Below, piece by piece: positions 37,196-45,812 of a stretch of DNA of 64,000 nucleotides (positions are counted from its first letter, which is position 1; each line of letters starts with the position of its first letter). The notes beneath the pieces were generated by a model that was not told the origin of the DNA, did no database searches, and saw only the letters and a program-made list of their open reading frames with translations. This stretch comes from Sulfurospirillum diekertiae (GTDB taxonomy: Bacteria > Campylobacterota > Campylobacteria > Campylobacterales > Sulfurospirillaceae), in contig NZ_CP023275.1 in the NCBI RefSeq assembly GCF_002309535.1, positions 2,232,001 to 2,296,000 on the forward strand, in the 5' to 3' direction. Both the position numbers and the translations under genes were made by a program.

Positions 37196-37759
37196 ATGAA
37201 AAAAACATTGATTATTTTTGCACACCCCAACATCACGGAGTCCAAAGTCAACAAAGCACTTCTTGAGAGCATCAAAAATGAGCCAAATATCACCGTACAT
37301 GATCTTTATGCAACGTATAAAACCGTAGAGGCTATTGATGTTGCTAAAGAGCAAGCCCTTTTAGTCCAATATGATCGCATCATTTTCCAATTTCCACTCT
37401 ACTGGTATAGCACTCCTGCTATGTTAAAAGAGTGGCAAGATAAAGTTTTGGGATATGGTTTTGCATATGGCCCAGAGGGTAGCAAACTGGCAGGAAAAGA
37501 GAGCAAAATCATTGTGAGTGTGGGTTCACCTGAGTACGCTTACCAAGCAGGTGCGTACAATAACTTTACGCTCAGTGAATACTTAAGACCGCTTTACTCA
37601 ACCATTGTCTTTACAGGGATGGAATTTAAAGGGATTTTCGCATCTTATGGGGCGATGAAACTCACCGCAGAAGCGCTTGCAAAGGATGTTAAAACCTACC
37701 AAACCATCTTGCATACAGATGACTGGAGCACTTCCCTTTTCAAATTTTTAGCAGAGTAA
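37196..37759 (+). CDS. NAD(P)H-dependent oxidoreductase, flavodoxin-like fold
   Basis: 187 residues. IIFAHPNITESKVNKALL at the start, RIIFQFPLYWYSTPAMLKEWQDKVLGYGFAYG in the middle: the FMN site and dimer loop of the KefF/YwrO/MdaB quinone reductase group. It probably reduces quinones or electrophiles by two electrons. The divergent HxlR gene 124 bp away is the likely regulator. AGGAGAG precedes the ATG. A perfect 20-bp palindromic terminator follows. Confidence 0.9.
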   Translation: MKKTLIIFAHPNITESKVNKALLESIKNEPNITVHDLYATYKTVEAIDVAKEQALLVQYDRIIFQFPLYWYSTPAMLKEWQDKVLGYGFAYGPEGSKLAGKESKIIVSVGSPEYAYQAGAYNNFTLSEYLRPLYSTIVFTGMEFKGIFASYGAMKLTAEALAKDVKTYQTILHTDDWSTSLFKFLAE

Positions 37760-37762
37760 ACC

Positions 37763-37782
37763 AAAAGGGGCATGCCCCTTTT
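37763..37782. terminator. bidirectional terminator, 20-bp perfect palindrome
   Basis: AAAAGGGGCATGCCCCTTTT between two convergent genes; A and T tracts at the ends let it work both ways. It overlaps the last base pairs of the kinase stop codon. Confidence 0.85.
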
Positions 37783-39496
37783 ATGCCTCATCTTTGGGCA
37801 ATACAATTGTGATAAACAGCCCACCTCGCTCATTGGTTGCATTGATGGAGCCTTGCATCGTCTGTTCAATAATCTGTTTGGACATATAAAGCCCTCCACC
37901 ATTGCCACGTGTCGGATCTTTTGTGGTAAAAAATGGATCAAAAACATGAGGAAGTTGTTCATCCGTCACACCACCTCCATTGTCTGAAACTTCAATAATG
38001 ACATAGTGCTCTTGCTCATACCCCTTAATGGTAATTTCACCATGAGCAATCTGCCGCTCAATAAGCGCCTCTTTTGCATTGTGAATCAGCACTAAAAGGA
38101 CATGCCCCAGCTCTTTCTTAAAAGTATTCAGCGCAATCTCTTGCGGACAATCCACACAAAATAAAATATCTCGATTGGCAATGCCACCATCGTTCATCCG
38201 AATACTCTCTTCAATACATTTCGATACTGAAAACAGAACTTTTCCCGTGTCTGCTAAAAAGAAATCTTTAAAATCATCAATCGTTGATGACATACTTTGA
38301 ATTAAACTTCTTAGTTTTACAATCTCGTCTTCAAGGTTTTGAGGCGTGAGTTTTTTCATTTGGCTATCAAGATAAATCTTGCTAATAACCACACTAATGG
38401 TATTAAGCGGCTGTCTCCATTGATGCGCGATATTGCCCAACATCTCTCCTAAGGCTGCCAGTTTAGCTTGTTGAAAGAGCATTCGATCTTTAAGTCTGCT
38501 GTTCGCAACTTCTTCATCGATCTTTTTTTCCAAGTTTTTATTGAGATATTCTAGCTCTTCTTTTGTATCAAAGGACTCGCACAGTGCTGTTGAAATAGCA
38601 CCATATTCATTCTCTTTGAGCAAATATTTACGTAAAGGCTCTTTATTTTTAGCATTGAGCGCAACTGTGATGTCTCGCAAAGGAAAAGAGATAAATTTTG
38701 CAATCAAAAGGGCAAAAACGATCATCAAAATAACCGTATGCACAATGGTCAGCTTCAACTCTTTTTTACCATAGCGATCCAACACTTCACTCATTCGATT
38801 ATGAATATGTAAATAGAGTGTGCCTACTTTCTCGCCTTGAATTCCACTTAAAGGAATTTCATGGACGGTGTTATAGTCATCGTCATTTTGAATTGCACTT
38901 AAACTCGCCTCTGCAATTCCATAACCACTCAGCTCTTTCAAAAATGCTTCATCCCAATGCTTTACAATCAGAACAAACCCTTTCGCTAAAGAGTTTTGAG
39001 CAATAGTCTCATCAATACGATGAATCGGTGCCACATAACATTCAACAATACCTTGTTGCGGTACTTTGACATAAAAGTGTAAGAGCTCCGCATTGGCAGT
39101 ATCAAACATCGCAAAAGGGACAAGCGTTTCAATCGTAGCTAAAAAAGGTTTATCGGATTCGGAAAAGATGATTTTTTTGTTCTGATCCAAGATATACATT
39201 CCATCGATACCAAATTGTACAATGCTTGCTCTAAGGTTATCTTCAGCCCATTGTGGATCTTTCGTATCGGTAAAATTGGCAAGGTCATTCCACGCAGCAT
39301 AATCAAGCGCTTGTTTTTTAAAAGAGTCTGATTTTAAAATTAAAAGTTGTTTGAACCCTTGAACGATCTCTTGGGCATTCTGCTTAGCCATTGCATTGAC
39401 ATTGTCGCGTTCATTCACCCAAATGAAAGCTTCAACACCAATAGCCACTAAAAAAGTTAACATTGTCAAGAAGAAAAAAGAGGACTTCACACTCAT
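37781..39496 (-). CDS. CHASE4-domain sensor histidine kinase
   Basis: 571 residues. Membrane segments at ~8-28 and ~245-268 bracket a periplasmic CHASE4 domain (residues ~35-230; DYAAWNDLANFTDTKDPQWAEDNL is its signature region). Then a HAMP-like part, coiled coil, DHp helix with GNIAHQWRQPLN (phospho-His) and an ATPase domain with NAKEAL, DNGGGV and GGGLYMSK. The HQWRQPL variant is common in Campylobacterota kinases. No response regulator adjoins, so it is an orphan here. Start taken at 39496 with AAGGAG seven bases upstream. Ligand unknown. Confidence 0.9.
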   Translation of the reverse strand: MSVKSSFFFLTMLTFLVAIGVEAFIWVNERDNVNAMAKQNAQEIVQGFKQLLILKSDSFKKQALDYAAWNDLANFTDTKDPQWAEDNLRASIVQFGIDGMYILDQNKKIIFSESDKPFLATIETLVPFAMFDTANAELLHFYVKVPQQGIVECYVAPIHRIDETIAQNSLAKGFVLIVKHWDEAFLKELSGYGIAEASLSAIQNDDDYNTVHEIPLSGIQGEKVGTLYLHIHNRMSEVLDRYGKKELKLTIVHTVILMIVFALLIAKFISFPLRDITVALNAKNKEPLRKYLLKENEYGAISTALCESFDTKEELEYLNKNLEKKIDEEVANSRLKDRMLFQQAKLAALGEMLGNIAHQWRQPLNTISVVISKIYLDSQMKKLTPQNLEDEIVKLRSLIQSMSSTIDDFKDFFLADTGKVLFSVSKCIEESIRMNDGGIANRDILFCVDCPQEIALNTFKKELGHVLLVLIHNAKEALIERQIAHGEITIKGYEQEHYVIIEVSDNGGGVTDEQLPHVFDPFFTTKDPTRGNGGGLYMSKQIIEQTMQGSINATNERGGLFITIVLPKDEA

Positions 39497-39554
39497 CGCG
39501 GCACTCCTTTTTAATATGCAAATAATGCATAACATGCTTTACATGTAAAGGGCG

Positions 39555-40235
39555 TCACCTACCTTTCGCGTAGGTCTCCCATCCTGCTTTTCGTAGCACA
39601 CATGCAGGACATTCGCCACAACCATAGCCCCATGCATGCTTTTTATCGTGGACACCATTATAGCATGTATGTGACTCATCGATGACGAGTTCTAAGACAC
39701 CCTCTTGGTGTGAAAGTTCAAAGGTTTCAGCTTTTGTGAGGTGCATAAGCGGGTAATGGAAAGTGATGTTGGCTTCGCTTCCAAGATTAAGGGCAAGTTC
39801 AAGCGCCTTTACAAAAGGCTCTCTACAATCAGGATACCCTGAATAATCGGTCTGATTGACTCCAATGATGATATGCTCAATACCTTGTTTTTGCGCAAAT
39901 GCGTGCGCAAGTGTAAAAAAGATCGCGTTGCGATTGGGAACAAAGGAAGCAGGGAGATTGGTATGCGTTCTATGATGTGCGCCAATATCTTGCGTACCAT
40001 CAATTAAAGCCGAATCATTCAGTTGTGAAAAGGCATCTAAGCTGAGCAGTGTATTTTTTACATGTAACGCTTTGGCGATCTTCTCAGCTTGCGCAATTTC
40101 CACGCGATGCTTTTGGCCATAATCAAACGTAATGCTTTCAACACTATCAAAACGATTCTTTGCCCAACCCAGACAAGTCGTACTGTCTTGTCCACCACTA
40201 AAGACCACTAATGCTTTGGAAGCAATTTTTCCCAT
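39555..40235 (-). CDS. queC: 7-cyano-7-deazaguanine synthase QueC
   Basis: 226 residues. The PP-loop SGGQDSTTC near residue 11 binds ATP; TFDYGQKHRVE, PNRNAIF and the C-terminal zinc cysteines (CYNG...CGYGCGECPACVLR) are all as in QueC. It converts carboxy-deazaguanine to preQ0, using ammonia and ATP, on the way to queuosine tRNA modification. Start at ATG 40235 overlaps the queE stop (TAATG), so the two genes are coupled. A palindrome copy lies inside, read as LHVK. Confidence 0.95.
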   Translation of the reverse strand: MGKIASKALVVFSGGQDSTTCLGWAKNRFDSVESITFDYGQKHRVEIAQAEKIAKALHVKNTLLSLDAFSQLNDSALIDGTQDIGAHHRTHTNLPASFVPNRNAIFFTLAHAFAQKQGIEHIIIGVNQTDYSGYPDCREPFVKALELALNLGSEANITFHYPLMHLTKAETFELSHQEGVLELVIDESHTCYNGVHDKKHAWGYGCGECPACVLRKAGWETYAKGR

Positions 40236-40813
40236 TATTCCACTCCTAAAAACTTGTGCAACTGCACACTCAAGATAAATTGTGGATGTTCTTTGACAAA
40301 CTCCACACAAAAAGCAACATTTTCTTTGTTGGGTCGATCCATCTCATTTTGAGGCTGAATGAAGATGGGTTTGTAGCTTGAAAATTCAAGTATTTTTTCA
40401 ACTGCAGACTCTTTGCTCACCACAAATTTAATCTCATCGTAGCCATATTTTTCAATTTTATCCCAATCTTTTGGGCTATAGGTCACCCAGTTAGCACTCG
40501 CAATGTTGGAAAAATTATAGCCATTCGTTTCGACAGAAACAGCATACATATACGCTTGCAAATAATCAATAAAACCATTAAGATTATAAATACTCGGCTC
40601 GCCACCTGTAATGATGACATTCATGGCAGGATAAGGCTTAATACGTGTTAACACCTCATCAAAACTAAGACTTTCATATTCTCCTTTGTGCAAGAACTCA
40701 TCACAAAAGGAACAGGTGAGATTGCACCCATACAGTCGAATAAAAATAGAAGGAACGCCCACATGTGCACCTTCTCCTTGAATAGAATAAAATATATCGA
40801 CGACTTTTAGCAT
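40235..40813 (-). CDS. queE: 7-carboxy-7-deazaguanine synthase QueE
   Basis: 192 residues. Radical-SAM protein with the GCNLTCSFCDEF cluster (Cx3Cx2C), FYSIQGEGAHVGVPSIFIRLYG at the start and ITGGEP for SAM binding. It makes the 7-deazaguanine ring from carboxy-tetrahydropterin, the product of QueD. Upstream are AAGGAAAAGG, a 24-bp inverted repeat at 40828-40851 and a TATAAT-like -10 on the minus strand near 40870. Confidence 0.95.
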   Translation of the reverse strand: MLKVVDIFYSIQGEGAHVGVPSIFIRLYGCNLTCSFCDEFLHKGEYESLSFDEVLTRIKPYPAMNVIITGGEPSIYNLNGFIDYLQAYMYAVSVETNGYNFSNIASANWVTYSPKDWDKIEKYGYDEIKFVVSKESAVEKILEFSSYKPIFIQPQNEMDRPNKENVAFCVEFVKEHPQFILSVQLHKFLGVE

Positions 40814-40827
40814 GCCACCCTTTTCCT

Positions 40828-40851
40828 TAATAATGTTTCAAAACATTATTA
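40828..40851. promoter_or_regulatory. inverted repeat in the queE leader
   Basis: TAATAATGTTT-CA-AAACATTATTA, 11-bp perfect arms, 15 bp before the queE start and just downstream of a probable -10. It could be a repressor operator or an RNA hairpin next to the ribosome site. The TAATAAT/ATTATTA ends recall Fur or NikR sites of Helicobacter, but the spacing differs. Confidence 0.6.
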
Positions 40852-40904
40852 TCTATTGTGTAACATTATAATATGAAATGGATTAGAAGATTATTTGAAA
40901 AAGT

Positions 40905-40932
40905 GCCTCTTGTTTTAAGATTAACAAGAGGC
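40905..40932 (-). terminator. terminator after the 49-codon gene
   Basis: On the minus strand, GCCTCTTGTT pairs with AACAAGAGGC around an 8-bp loop, followed by ACTTTTTC. It ends transcription coming from the small gene (and possibly the SQR-type gene) and separates it from queE. Confidence 0.85.
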
Positions 40933-40955
40933 GTGTAGGTTTACATGTAAGCTTT

Positions 40956-41105
40956 TTAGTGATGTGATTTGATAATTAGAATGGTCATTCGGATGTTGAT
41001 CATAATAAATTTTATCACTTGCCAAATCACACAGGTTCTTCTAAAAAGTGTAAACTTTGAAGGAATCGGTGTAAAAGCATTTTGTGAATACGGTGTTAAT
41101 TTCAT
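40956..41105 (-). CDS. 49-residue small protein, unknown function
   Basis: ATG at 41105 is preceded by AAAGGAG at an ideal distance (six bases), and a terminator follows the TAA, so this looks like a true gene. The peptide starts MKLTPYSQNAFTPIPSKFTLF, continues with RRTCVIWQ, a hydrophobic segment of about 18 residues (VIKFIMINIRMTILII) and ends KSHH. A single amphipathic or membrane helix with a positive N-side is likely. It reads in the same direction as the SQR-type gene, 173 bp upstream, with two repeat copies between them. I do not recognise the family. Confidence 0.7.
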   Translation of the reverse strand: MKLTPYSQNAFTPIPSKFTLFRRTCVIWQVIKFIMINIRMTILIIKSHH

Positions 41106-41140
41106 ACTATTCTCCTTTGTTTTCATTTTTTGTCACGCCT

Positions 41141-41219
41141 TTAGAGCAAAGCTCTAAAGACTACGTTAACACTGAGTTTTGCTTGGCGCAATGCCCGTGC
41201 ATCTTCGATGCTTTTAAGT
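41141..41219 (+). repeat. structured intergenic repeat, copy A
   Basis: Order: hairpin AGAGC-AAA-GCTCT, AAAGA, core CTACGTTAAC, ACTGAGTTTTGCTT, a GGC...GCC region, then hairpin GCATC-TTC-GATGC followed by TTTTAAG. The end looks like an intrinsic terminator on the plus strand, although no plus-strand gene lies upstream. Core bases are shared with copies B and C almost without change for 35 bp. Confidence 0.85.
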
Positions 41220-41245
41220 TCTTATGGAACTTTGTCTCGCACTCA

Positions 41246-41272
41246 AAGCAAAGCTTCTCATGCTACGCTAAC
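41246..41272 (+). repeat. structured intergenic repeat, partial copy A2
   Basis: AAGC-AAA-GCTT hairpin, seven-base spacer and core CTACGCTAAC, placed 27 bp after copy A and 6 bp from the end of the SQR-type gene. The second hairpin is missing. Confidence 0.6.
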
Positions 41273-41277
41273 GCACT

Positions 41278-42741
41278 TTATTCTGGGATAATGGACCAAA
41301 AAGGTTTCATTTTGGCTTTCCAGATAAATGCATGGTGTAAAAGATGCTTAACCCAATGGGCAGCAAGACCAATTTCACCAAAAGTACCGCCAAAATCTCT
41401 ACCATAATCAGGATATTTTTTATAATTCGGAATAATCGGATACATGGTCATCGCAACAGCGGTTCCTGAGAACAACCCTTTACCAGCACTCGCAACACAC
41501 GCTGCACCCATTTCCGCCATACACGCGGTATGGGTTGGTGCACTCGCACCCCCTATCATATCAACGATGCTTGCAGCAACCGCTTTTCCCATCATCGCAC
41601 TAGGCATTCCTGTTCGTGGAGGTGTTGGATTGATCGGTGTGCCATTAGGAGATTTCATCGGTTTAGAGATGATATGCGGTGGTGCAAAGGCAATACCTGC
41701 CGCAAAAATATTTTTATATTTAGGATTTTGACATGTTTTTGGCCAATCAGACGCATCCCATGTTTCATACGGAGCTGTTGCTTTTGAGTAATCCCCATCA
41801 ACAAACATAAAACCACCCGCATTGAACATAGAAGAGGTAATGTCTTCTCCATTTTTATCGTATGCTTTCATACCAGCCCCTGCAAATGGAGGAATGAGCA
41901 TAGAAAAGTCATACGTCTCTTCTTTCATTTCGCCTGCAAGATTTTCGTAATGGACTTTGTCTTTTTCAACTTTATTGACATGCGCTCTCGTGATCCATTT
42001 GACATCACGCTCGGCGTATAAAGATTCTGCAAAGACTTTGCCACTGGTGATGTAACCACCCATTTTAAGGTGCATACCGCCTACACCAAAGTCACCGAGT
42101 TCATATTCATTAGAGATATAAGTGATGGTCGCTTTGTCACGAACACCCTCAGCACGCAAGCGATGATCGACGTTAAACGTGTACTCAAACGCTGCACCTT
42201 GACAGGTACACATTCCATGACCTGTACCAATCAGAATCTTTTTCTCTTCACCTTTTTTTAATGCTTCGATAATCTTTTCAAGCTCATCTGCGGCATGTTT
42301 TGCATGTGATGCGGTACAAACGGAAACAGTGAAGCCATTGTCCGGCCCTAAACCCTCTGTTGCTGTAAAATTGAGTCTTGGACCTGTGGCATTGATGAGA
42401 TAATCATACGTGATTTCCTCTTTTTCGCCCTCTTTATTTGCACCAGTGTGTTCTATAGTAACAAAATTTTTACTATTATCCACTGTGCCCTCAGGGTGAA
42501 TAGTAAGTGCTTTTGCTTGAATATAGGTAATGCCCGCTTTTGCATAAATGGGTGCTAAATCAAAAAGAACTTCCTCTTGTTCCATTTGACCAACACCTAC
42601 CCAAATGTTCGATGGAATCCAATTCCACTTGCTATTAGGGGTTACAACCACAACTTCATGAGTTCGATTGAGCCATTTTCGCGCAAACTGTGCGGCGGTA
42701 TGCCCTGCAACACCACCACCCAAAATAACAACTTTAGCCAT
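41278..42741 (-). CDS. sulfide:quinone oxidoreductase-type flavoprotein
   Basis: 487 residues. FAD site GGGVAGHTAAQFARKWL at residue 8, a second nucleotide motif ILIGTGHGMC at about 170, and the FAD-contacting IFAAGIAF near residue 350. Cysteines that could form the sulfide-oxidising pair lie at VSVCTAS, MCTCQG and KTCQNP. The C-terminal ~90 residues contain hydrophobic/amphipathic stretches (HWVKHLLHHAFIWK) suited to membrane attachment. SQR oxidises sulfide to sulfur and passes electrons to quinone; subtype not assigned. The start at 42741 has AAGGAT upstream. The gene interrupts the que gene region. Confidence 0.8.
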   Translation of the reverse strand: MAKVVILGGGVAGHTAAQFARKWLNRTHEVVVVTPNSKWNWIPSNIWVGVGQMEQEEVLFDLAPIYAKAGITYIQAKALTIHPEGTVDNSKNFVTIEHTGANKEGEKEEITYDYLINATGPRLNFTATEGLGPDNGFTVSVCTASHAKHAADELEKIIEALKKGEEKKILIGTGHGMCTCQGAAFEYTFNVDHRLRAEGVRDKATITYISNEYELGDFGVGGMHLKMGGYITSGKVFAESLYAERDVKWITRAHVNKVEKDKVHYENLAGEMKEETYDFSMLIPPFAGAGMKAYDKNGEDITSSMFNAGGFMFVDGDYSKATAPYETWDASDWPKTCQNPKYKNIFAAGIAFAPPHIISKPMKSPNGTPINPTPPRTGMPSAMMGKAVAASIVDMIGGASAPTHTACMAEMGAACVASAGKGLFSGTAVAMTMYPIIPNYKKYPDYGRDFGGTFGEIGLAAHWVKHLLHHAFIWKAKMKPFWSIIPE

Positions 42742-42916
42742 CAATTATCCTTATAAAAAATGTAAAACTTTTTGATTGTATAACAAGAAAAGATAAAATA
42801 AAATTGTACTATTACAAATCCGAAGTTATTTAAGGTTTAAAAAAGGTTTACTTTTTTTGACAGCTATATTTTGGTATCATTCCTAAGATATTTTTCGATG
42901 TAAAAGGGTATAACCA

Positions 42917-43456
42917 ATGTTATGGCAAATCAGTAAAGAATTCGATTTTTGTTATGGGCACCGCGTTTGGTCACAAGAGCTGGATGCTGAATTTTCCCTC
43001 AGTGGGTGCTTAGCGTGCCGTCACTTGCATGGACATCAAGGCAAAATTATCGTTTTTTTACAAAGTAATGAACTCAAAAATGGTATGGTGACAGACTTTC
43101 ATCATCTGAACTGGTTTAAACTCTTTTTAGACAATACCTTAGATCATAAATTCATCATTGACATTCACGACCCACTCTTTGCGACCTTATTGCCTCATTT
43201 TGCTGACAAACAGAATTTACTTTCCCATGAAAGTGGTTATAAAACACCCGATCTCTCTTTTATAGCGCATGAGCCAAATTATCTTGTAGAAATGTATGAG
43301 GGGTATATTATCGTTGATTTTGTGCCAACCAGTGAGAACATCTCAACGTGGCTGCTTCAAATCATTGCGAAAAAGATGAGTCGCTTGGGAGTGGAAGTCT
43401 CGCATGTAGAATTTTTAGAAACCCCAAAAAGCCGAAGTATCGTTTACAACCATTAG
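42917..43456 (+). CDS. queD: 6-carboxytetrahydropterin synthase QueD
   Basis: 179 residues, longer than the usual ~120. FDFCYGHRVW (zinc His), CLACRHLHGHQG (catalytic Cys and HxH zinc ligands) and MVTDFHHLNWFKLFLDNTLDHKFI are QueD/PTPS marks. It supplies the substrate of QueE. It is transcribed on the opposite strand from queEC, on the other side of the SQR-type gene. AAAGGG precedes the ATG. Copy B of the structured repeat follows its stop. Confidence 0.9.
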   Translation: MLWQISKEFDFCYGHRVWSQELDAEFSLSGCLACRHLHGHQGKIIVFLQSNELKNGMVTDFHHLNWFKLFLDNTLDHKFIIDIHDPLFATLLPHFADKQNLLSHESGYKTPDLSFIAHEPNYLVEMYEGYIIVDFVPTSENISTWLLQIIAKKMSRLGVEVSHVEFLETPKSRSIVYNH

Positions 43457-43481
43457 CGTTCTACCCGAACGCTGAACGTAG

Positions 43482-43562
43482 CCTCTAGAGCAAAGCTCTA
43501 AAGACTACGTTAACACTGGGTTTTCTTTGAAGTCAAGCCCGCGCACTTTCAGTGCTTTTAAG
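43482..43562 (+). repeat. structured intergenic repeat, copy B
   Basis: AGAGC-AAA-GCTCT, AAAGACTACGTTAACACTGG, a variable middle, then hairpin GCACT-TTC-AGTGC and TTTTAAG. Compared with copy A the second stem has changed from GCATC/GATGC to GCACT/AGTGC, two paired substitutions that keep the stem. It fills the gap between two convergent genes (queD and dut). Confidence 0.85.
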
Positions 43563-44256
43563 CCTTTGGATAGACCTTTTCGAGTTTTTTATAGAGCGCA
43601 TCCACAGTGGGAGCAGACTCGCCATGAAGCAATGAAAGCATCACTTCGTTATCTTCTTTACCATTCCACACTTTGATGTAATGTCCCTCTTTGTAGCCAT
43701 GATCTTGGCGGAATTGGTTAAGCACGTTTTTAGCCACATAGAATTTGTACAGCACTTTAAGGTTGATGCCACATTTTCTTGAAAGTGTAAAATACTCTTT
43801 CAACAGTCCATCAAAAAGATCCATTTCAAAACCTGTCGTATCGTGAATGATGCTCTCGATGTCATTGACCAGTTCCATTGGTACAGCCATACCGATAGAG
43901 AGTGGTTCTTTGGTAAATGCTTCAAATCCCTGAACATCCAACACATCTAAAACAAGTTGTTCAATATCGCCTCTGTTGTTCGTTTTATAATCTTCCAATA
44001 ACAGGCTCATAATAAAATGCCAAATATCAACGATTTCAACGGTGACATTGTCCCAATCGGTCGGTTTATTAATGTTTTTCCAATGTTTCCAACTAAAACT
44101 ATCAATGAGTTCCGCACACTCCATATAAATACATCGCTTCCAGTTAATCATGCGGTTATGTTTGGTATAGCCATTTTCCCAGCCAATACCATTGGTTTCG
44201 TCGTTCAGTTTTTGCTGTAACGCAAACATTTGCGTTAAATAATCTTTACTTGTCAT
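43558..44256 (-). CDS. dut: dimeric all-alpha dUTP diphosphatase
   Basis: 232 residues. IYMECAELIDSFSWKHWK and TVEIVDIWHFIMSLLLED contain the two ExxE/D and ExxD magnesium motifs of the MazG-like all-alpha dUTPases; this dimeric type is typical of Campylobacter. It hydrolyses dUTP to dUMP to keep uracil out of DNA. A GAAGGA site precedes the ATG. Its last codons coincide with the end of repeat copy B. Confidence 0.9.
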   Translation of the reverse strand: MTSKDYLTQMFALQQKLNDETNGIGWENGYTKHNRMINWKRCIYMECAELIDSFSWKHWKNINKPTDWDNVTVEIVDIWHFIMSLLLEDYKTNNRGDIEQLVLDVLDVQGFEAFTKEPLSIGMAVPMELVNDIESIIHDTTGFEMDLFDGLLKEYFTLSRKCGINLKVLYKFYVAKNVLNQFRQDHGYKEGHYIKVWNGKEDNEVMLSLLHGESAPTVDALYKKLEKVYPKA

Positions 44257-44271
44257 TCTATTCCTTCGATC

Positions 44272-45054
44272 TTAAAAGGGTTTCATTATACTTTTTTGCG
44301 CCATAAAAGTCAAAATGGATTCACTGCCTTTGCGATATCCAAGCTCAAAACAAGCATCTATTTGTCTAAAAGTAAACAATCCAAAATCATTGAGTGTGGG
44401 ATCGCTAATGCACAGATCACTCTGCTCTATCTGCTGTTTCGATGAAGCCAAAATGGAGAGATAAATAGCGCGCTCAAAACTGGAAAAAAAGTTACTTTTT
44501 TGCTTTACATGTAAAGGAAACAAATTAACACTCACCACAGGATAAGGAAGCTCTAAAAGTGGTGCTACAGGCAGGTTATCCATAAAACCACCATCAATAA
44601 GCGTGTAATTATCATAAGTGATGGGGCGAAAGATAGGAATGAGCGCGGAGCTTGCGATGGCAAGGTTAATTGTATTGCCATGGCTAAAGCGGACGATTTC
44701 GCCATGAGGGAGATCAACACATGTCATAAAAGTAGGAATGCTCATCTGCTCTAAACGCTCAATAGGGGCGATCTCTTTCAGAATAGCTGCTTTTTCATTG
44801 ATGCGAAGAAGTCCCTTGCGAAAATAGTTAAAATGAAACACTTTGCGAAAGGCTCTGCTTTTAACGATACGCAACAGATCAAAAGCACTGACACCTGAAC
44901 CCACACCGGCGGCAATCACCGAACCAATGCTACAGCCTGAAACAGCGGCTATCTCCACATTGTTTCGCTCCATTGCAGCAATGACACCCAGATGAAATGC
45001 CCCCCTTGCCGCACCGCCCGAAAGGGCTAAGGATATTTTCAATGTCCCAGCCAT
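44272..45054 (-). CDS. patatin-like phospholipase
   Basis: 260 residues, cytosolic. Oxyanion loop SGGAARGAFHLG at ~13-24, nucleophile motif GCSIGS at ~40, and catalytic Asp in IDGGFMDN near 170, the full Ser-Asp dyad. A lipid acyl hydrolase of RssA type. Its start lies 16 bp inside the end of the upstream metallophosphoesterase gene, and it is the last gene of a three-gene operon. One palindrome copy inside is read as LHVK. Confidence 0.88.
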   Translation of the reverse strand: MAGTLKISLALSGGAARGAFHLGVIAAMERNNVEIAAVSGCSIGSVIAAGVGSGVSAFDLLRIVKSRAFRKVFHFNYFRKGLLRINEKAAILKEIAPIERLEQMSIPTFMTCVDLPHGEIVRFSHGNTINLAIASSALIPIFRPITYDNYTLIDGGFMDNLPVAPLLELPYPVVSVNLFPLHVKQKSNFFSSFERAIYLSILASSKQQIEQSDLCISDPTLNDFGLFTFRQIDACFELGYRKGSESILTFMAQKSIMKPF

Positions 45055-45812
45055 CGTATAATCCTAAATTCACCCTCTAAGGTTTCGACTATTGCGGTGC
45101 AAGACTCAACCCAATCGCCACAATTCAGGTACTTAATCCCCTCAATATCGCGAATCTCCGCCTTATGAATATGCCCGCAAATCACCCCATCGTAGTTATT
45201 GCGTTTGGCATGCTCGCTGAGAATATGCTCAAAATCGGTGATAAAAGAGATGGAGCTTTTGACATTGTCTTTGACGTATTTGGAGAGTGACCAGTGGCTG
45301 TGATAGCGCATTTTCTTGCGAAACCAACCAATAAGTTGGTTAACATTGAGCAAAAGGTCGTACCCCAAATCACCCAAGATGGCAAGCCACCGTTTGGTCA
45401 TCGTAACCGAGTCAAAAAAGTCACCGTGCGTAATGAAAAATCGCTCGTTGTTGAGACTTGTATAATCCACTTCATCGACAACCGCGATGCGATCGCCCAA
45501 CCCTAACGGCAAAAAGGAACGTAAAAAGTCATCGTGATTGCCGGTGATGTAAAAAACATTCGTCCCTTTTCGGGCTTTTCGTAAAATCTTTTGAATCACA
45601 TCGGAGTGCGACTGTGCCCATTTGATTTTACGCTTAATCGCCCAACCATCGATCACGTCACCCACTAAATAGAGATTTTCACTGTTTGTAAATTTTAAAA
45701 AATCCAAAAGCTCCTCCGCTTGTGAGAAACGCGTTCCCAAGTGAAGGTCGGAGATAAAGATCGAGCGAAAGGCTATCGGGTCTTCATCCCCTGAAAATTC
45801 GTATTTGGTCAT
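45039..45812 (-). CDS. metallophosphoesterase, LpxH-like UDP-2,3-diacylglucosamine hydrolase
   Basis: 257 residues. ISDLHLGT, VGDVIDGW, GNHDD, THGDFFD and CGHIHKA are the five calcineurin-like metal motifs. The insert with HSHWSLSKYVK and overall length place it in the LpxH-related group that removes UMP from UDP-2,3-diacylglucosamine in lipid A synthesis; some members have other roles. It overlaps the PIN-PhoH gene by 4 bp and the patatin gene by 16 bp, so all three are translated together. Confidence 0.85.
   Translation of the reverse strand: MTKYEFSGDEDPIAFRSIFISDLHLGTRFSQAEELLDFLKFTNSENLYLVGDVIDGWAIKRKIKWAQSHSDVIQKILRKARKGTNVFYITGNHDDFLRSFLPLGLGDRIAVVDEVDYTSLNNERFFITHGDFFDSVTMTKRWLAILGDLGYDLLLNVNQLIGWFRKKMRYHSHWSLSKYVKDNVKSSISFITDFEHILSEHAKRNNYDGVICGHIHKAEIRDIEGIKYLNCGDWVESCTAIVETLEGEFRIIRWLGH

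Noticed and set aside
40236-40310. 25-residue N-terminal extension of QueC
   Set aside because: It lies within queE and precedes the PP-loop that normally sits near residue 10; TAATG coupling marks the true start.
40861-41280. CRISPR array or riboswitch in the longest gene-poor gap
   Set aside because: No regularly spaced direct repeats; the gap is explained by a small gene, its terminator and two repeat copies.
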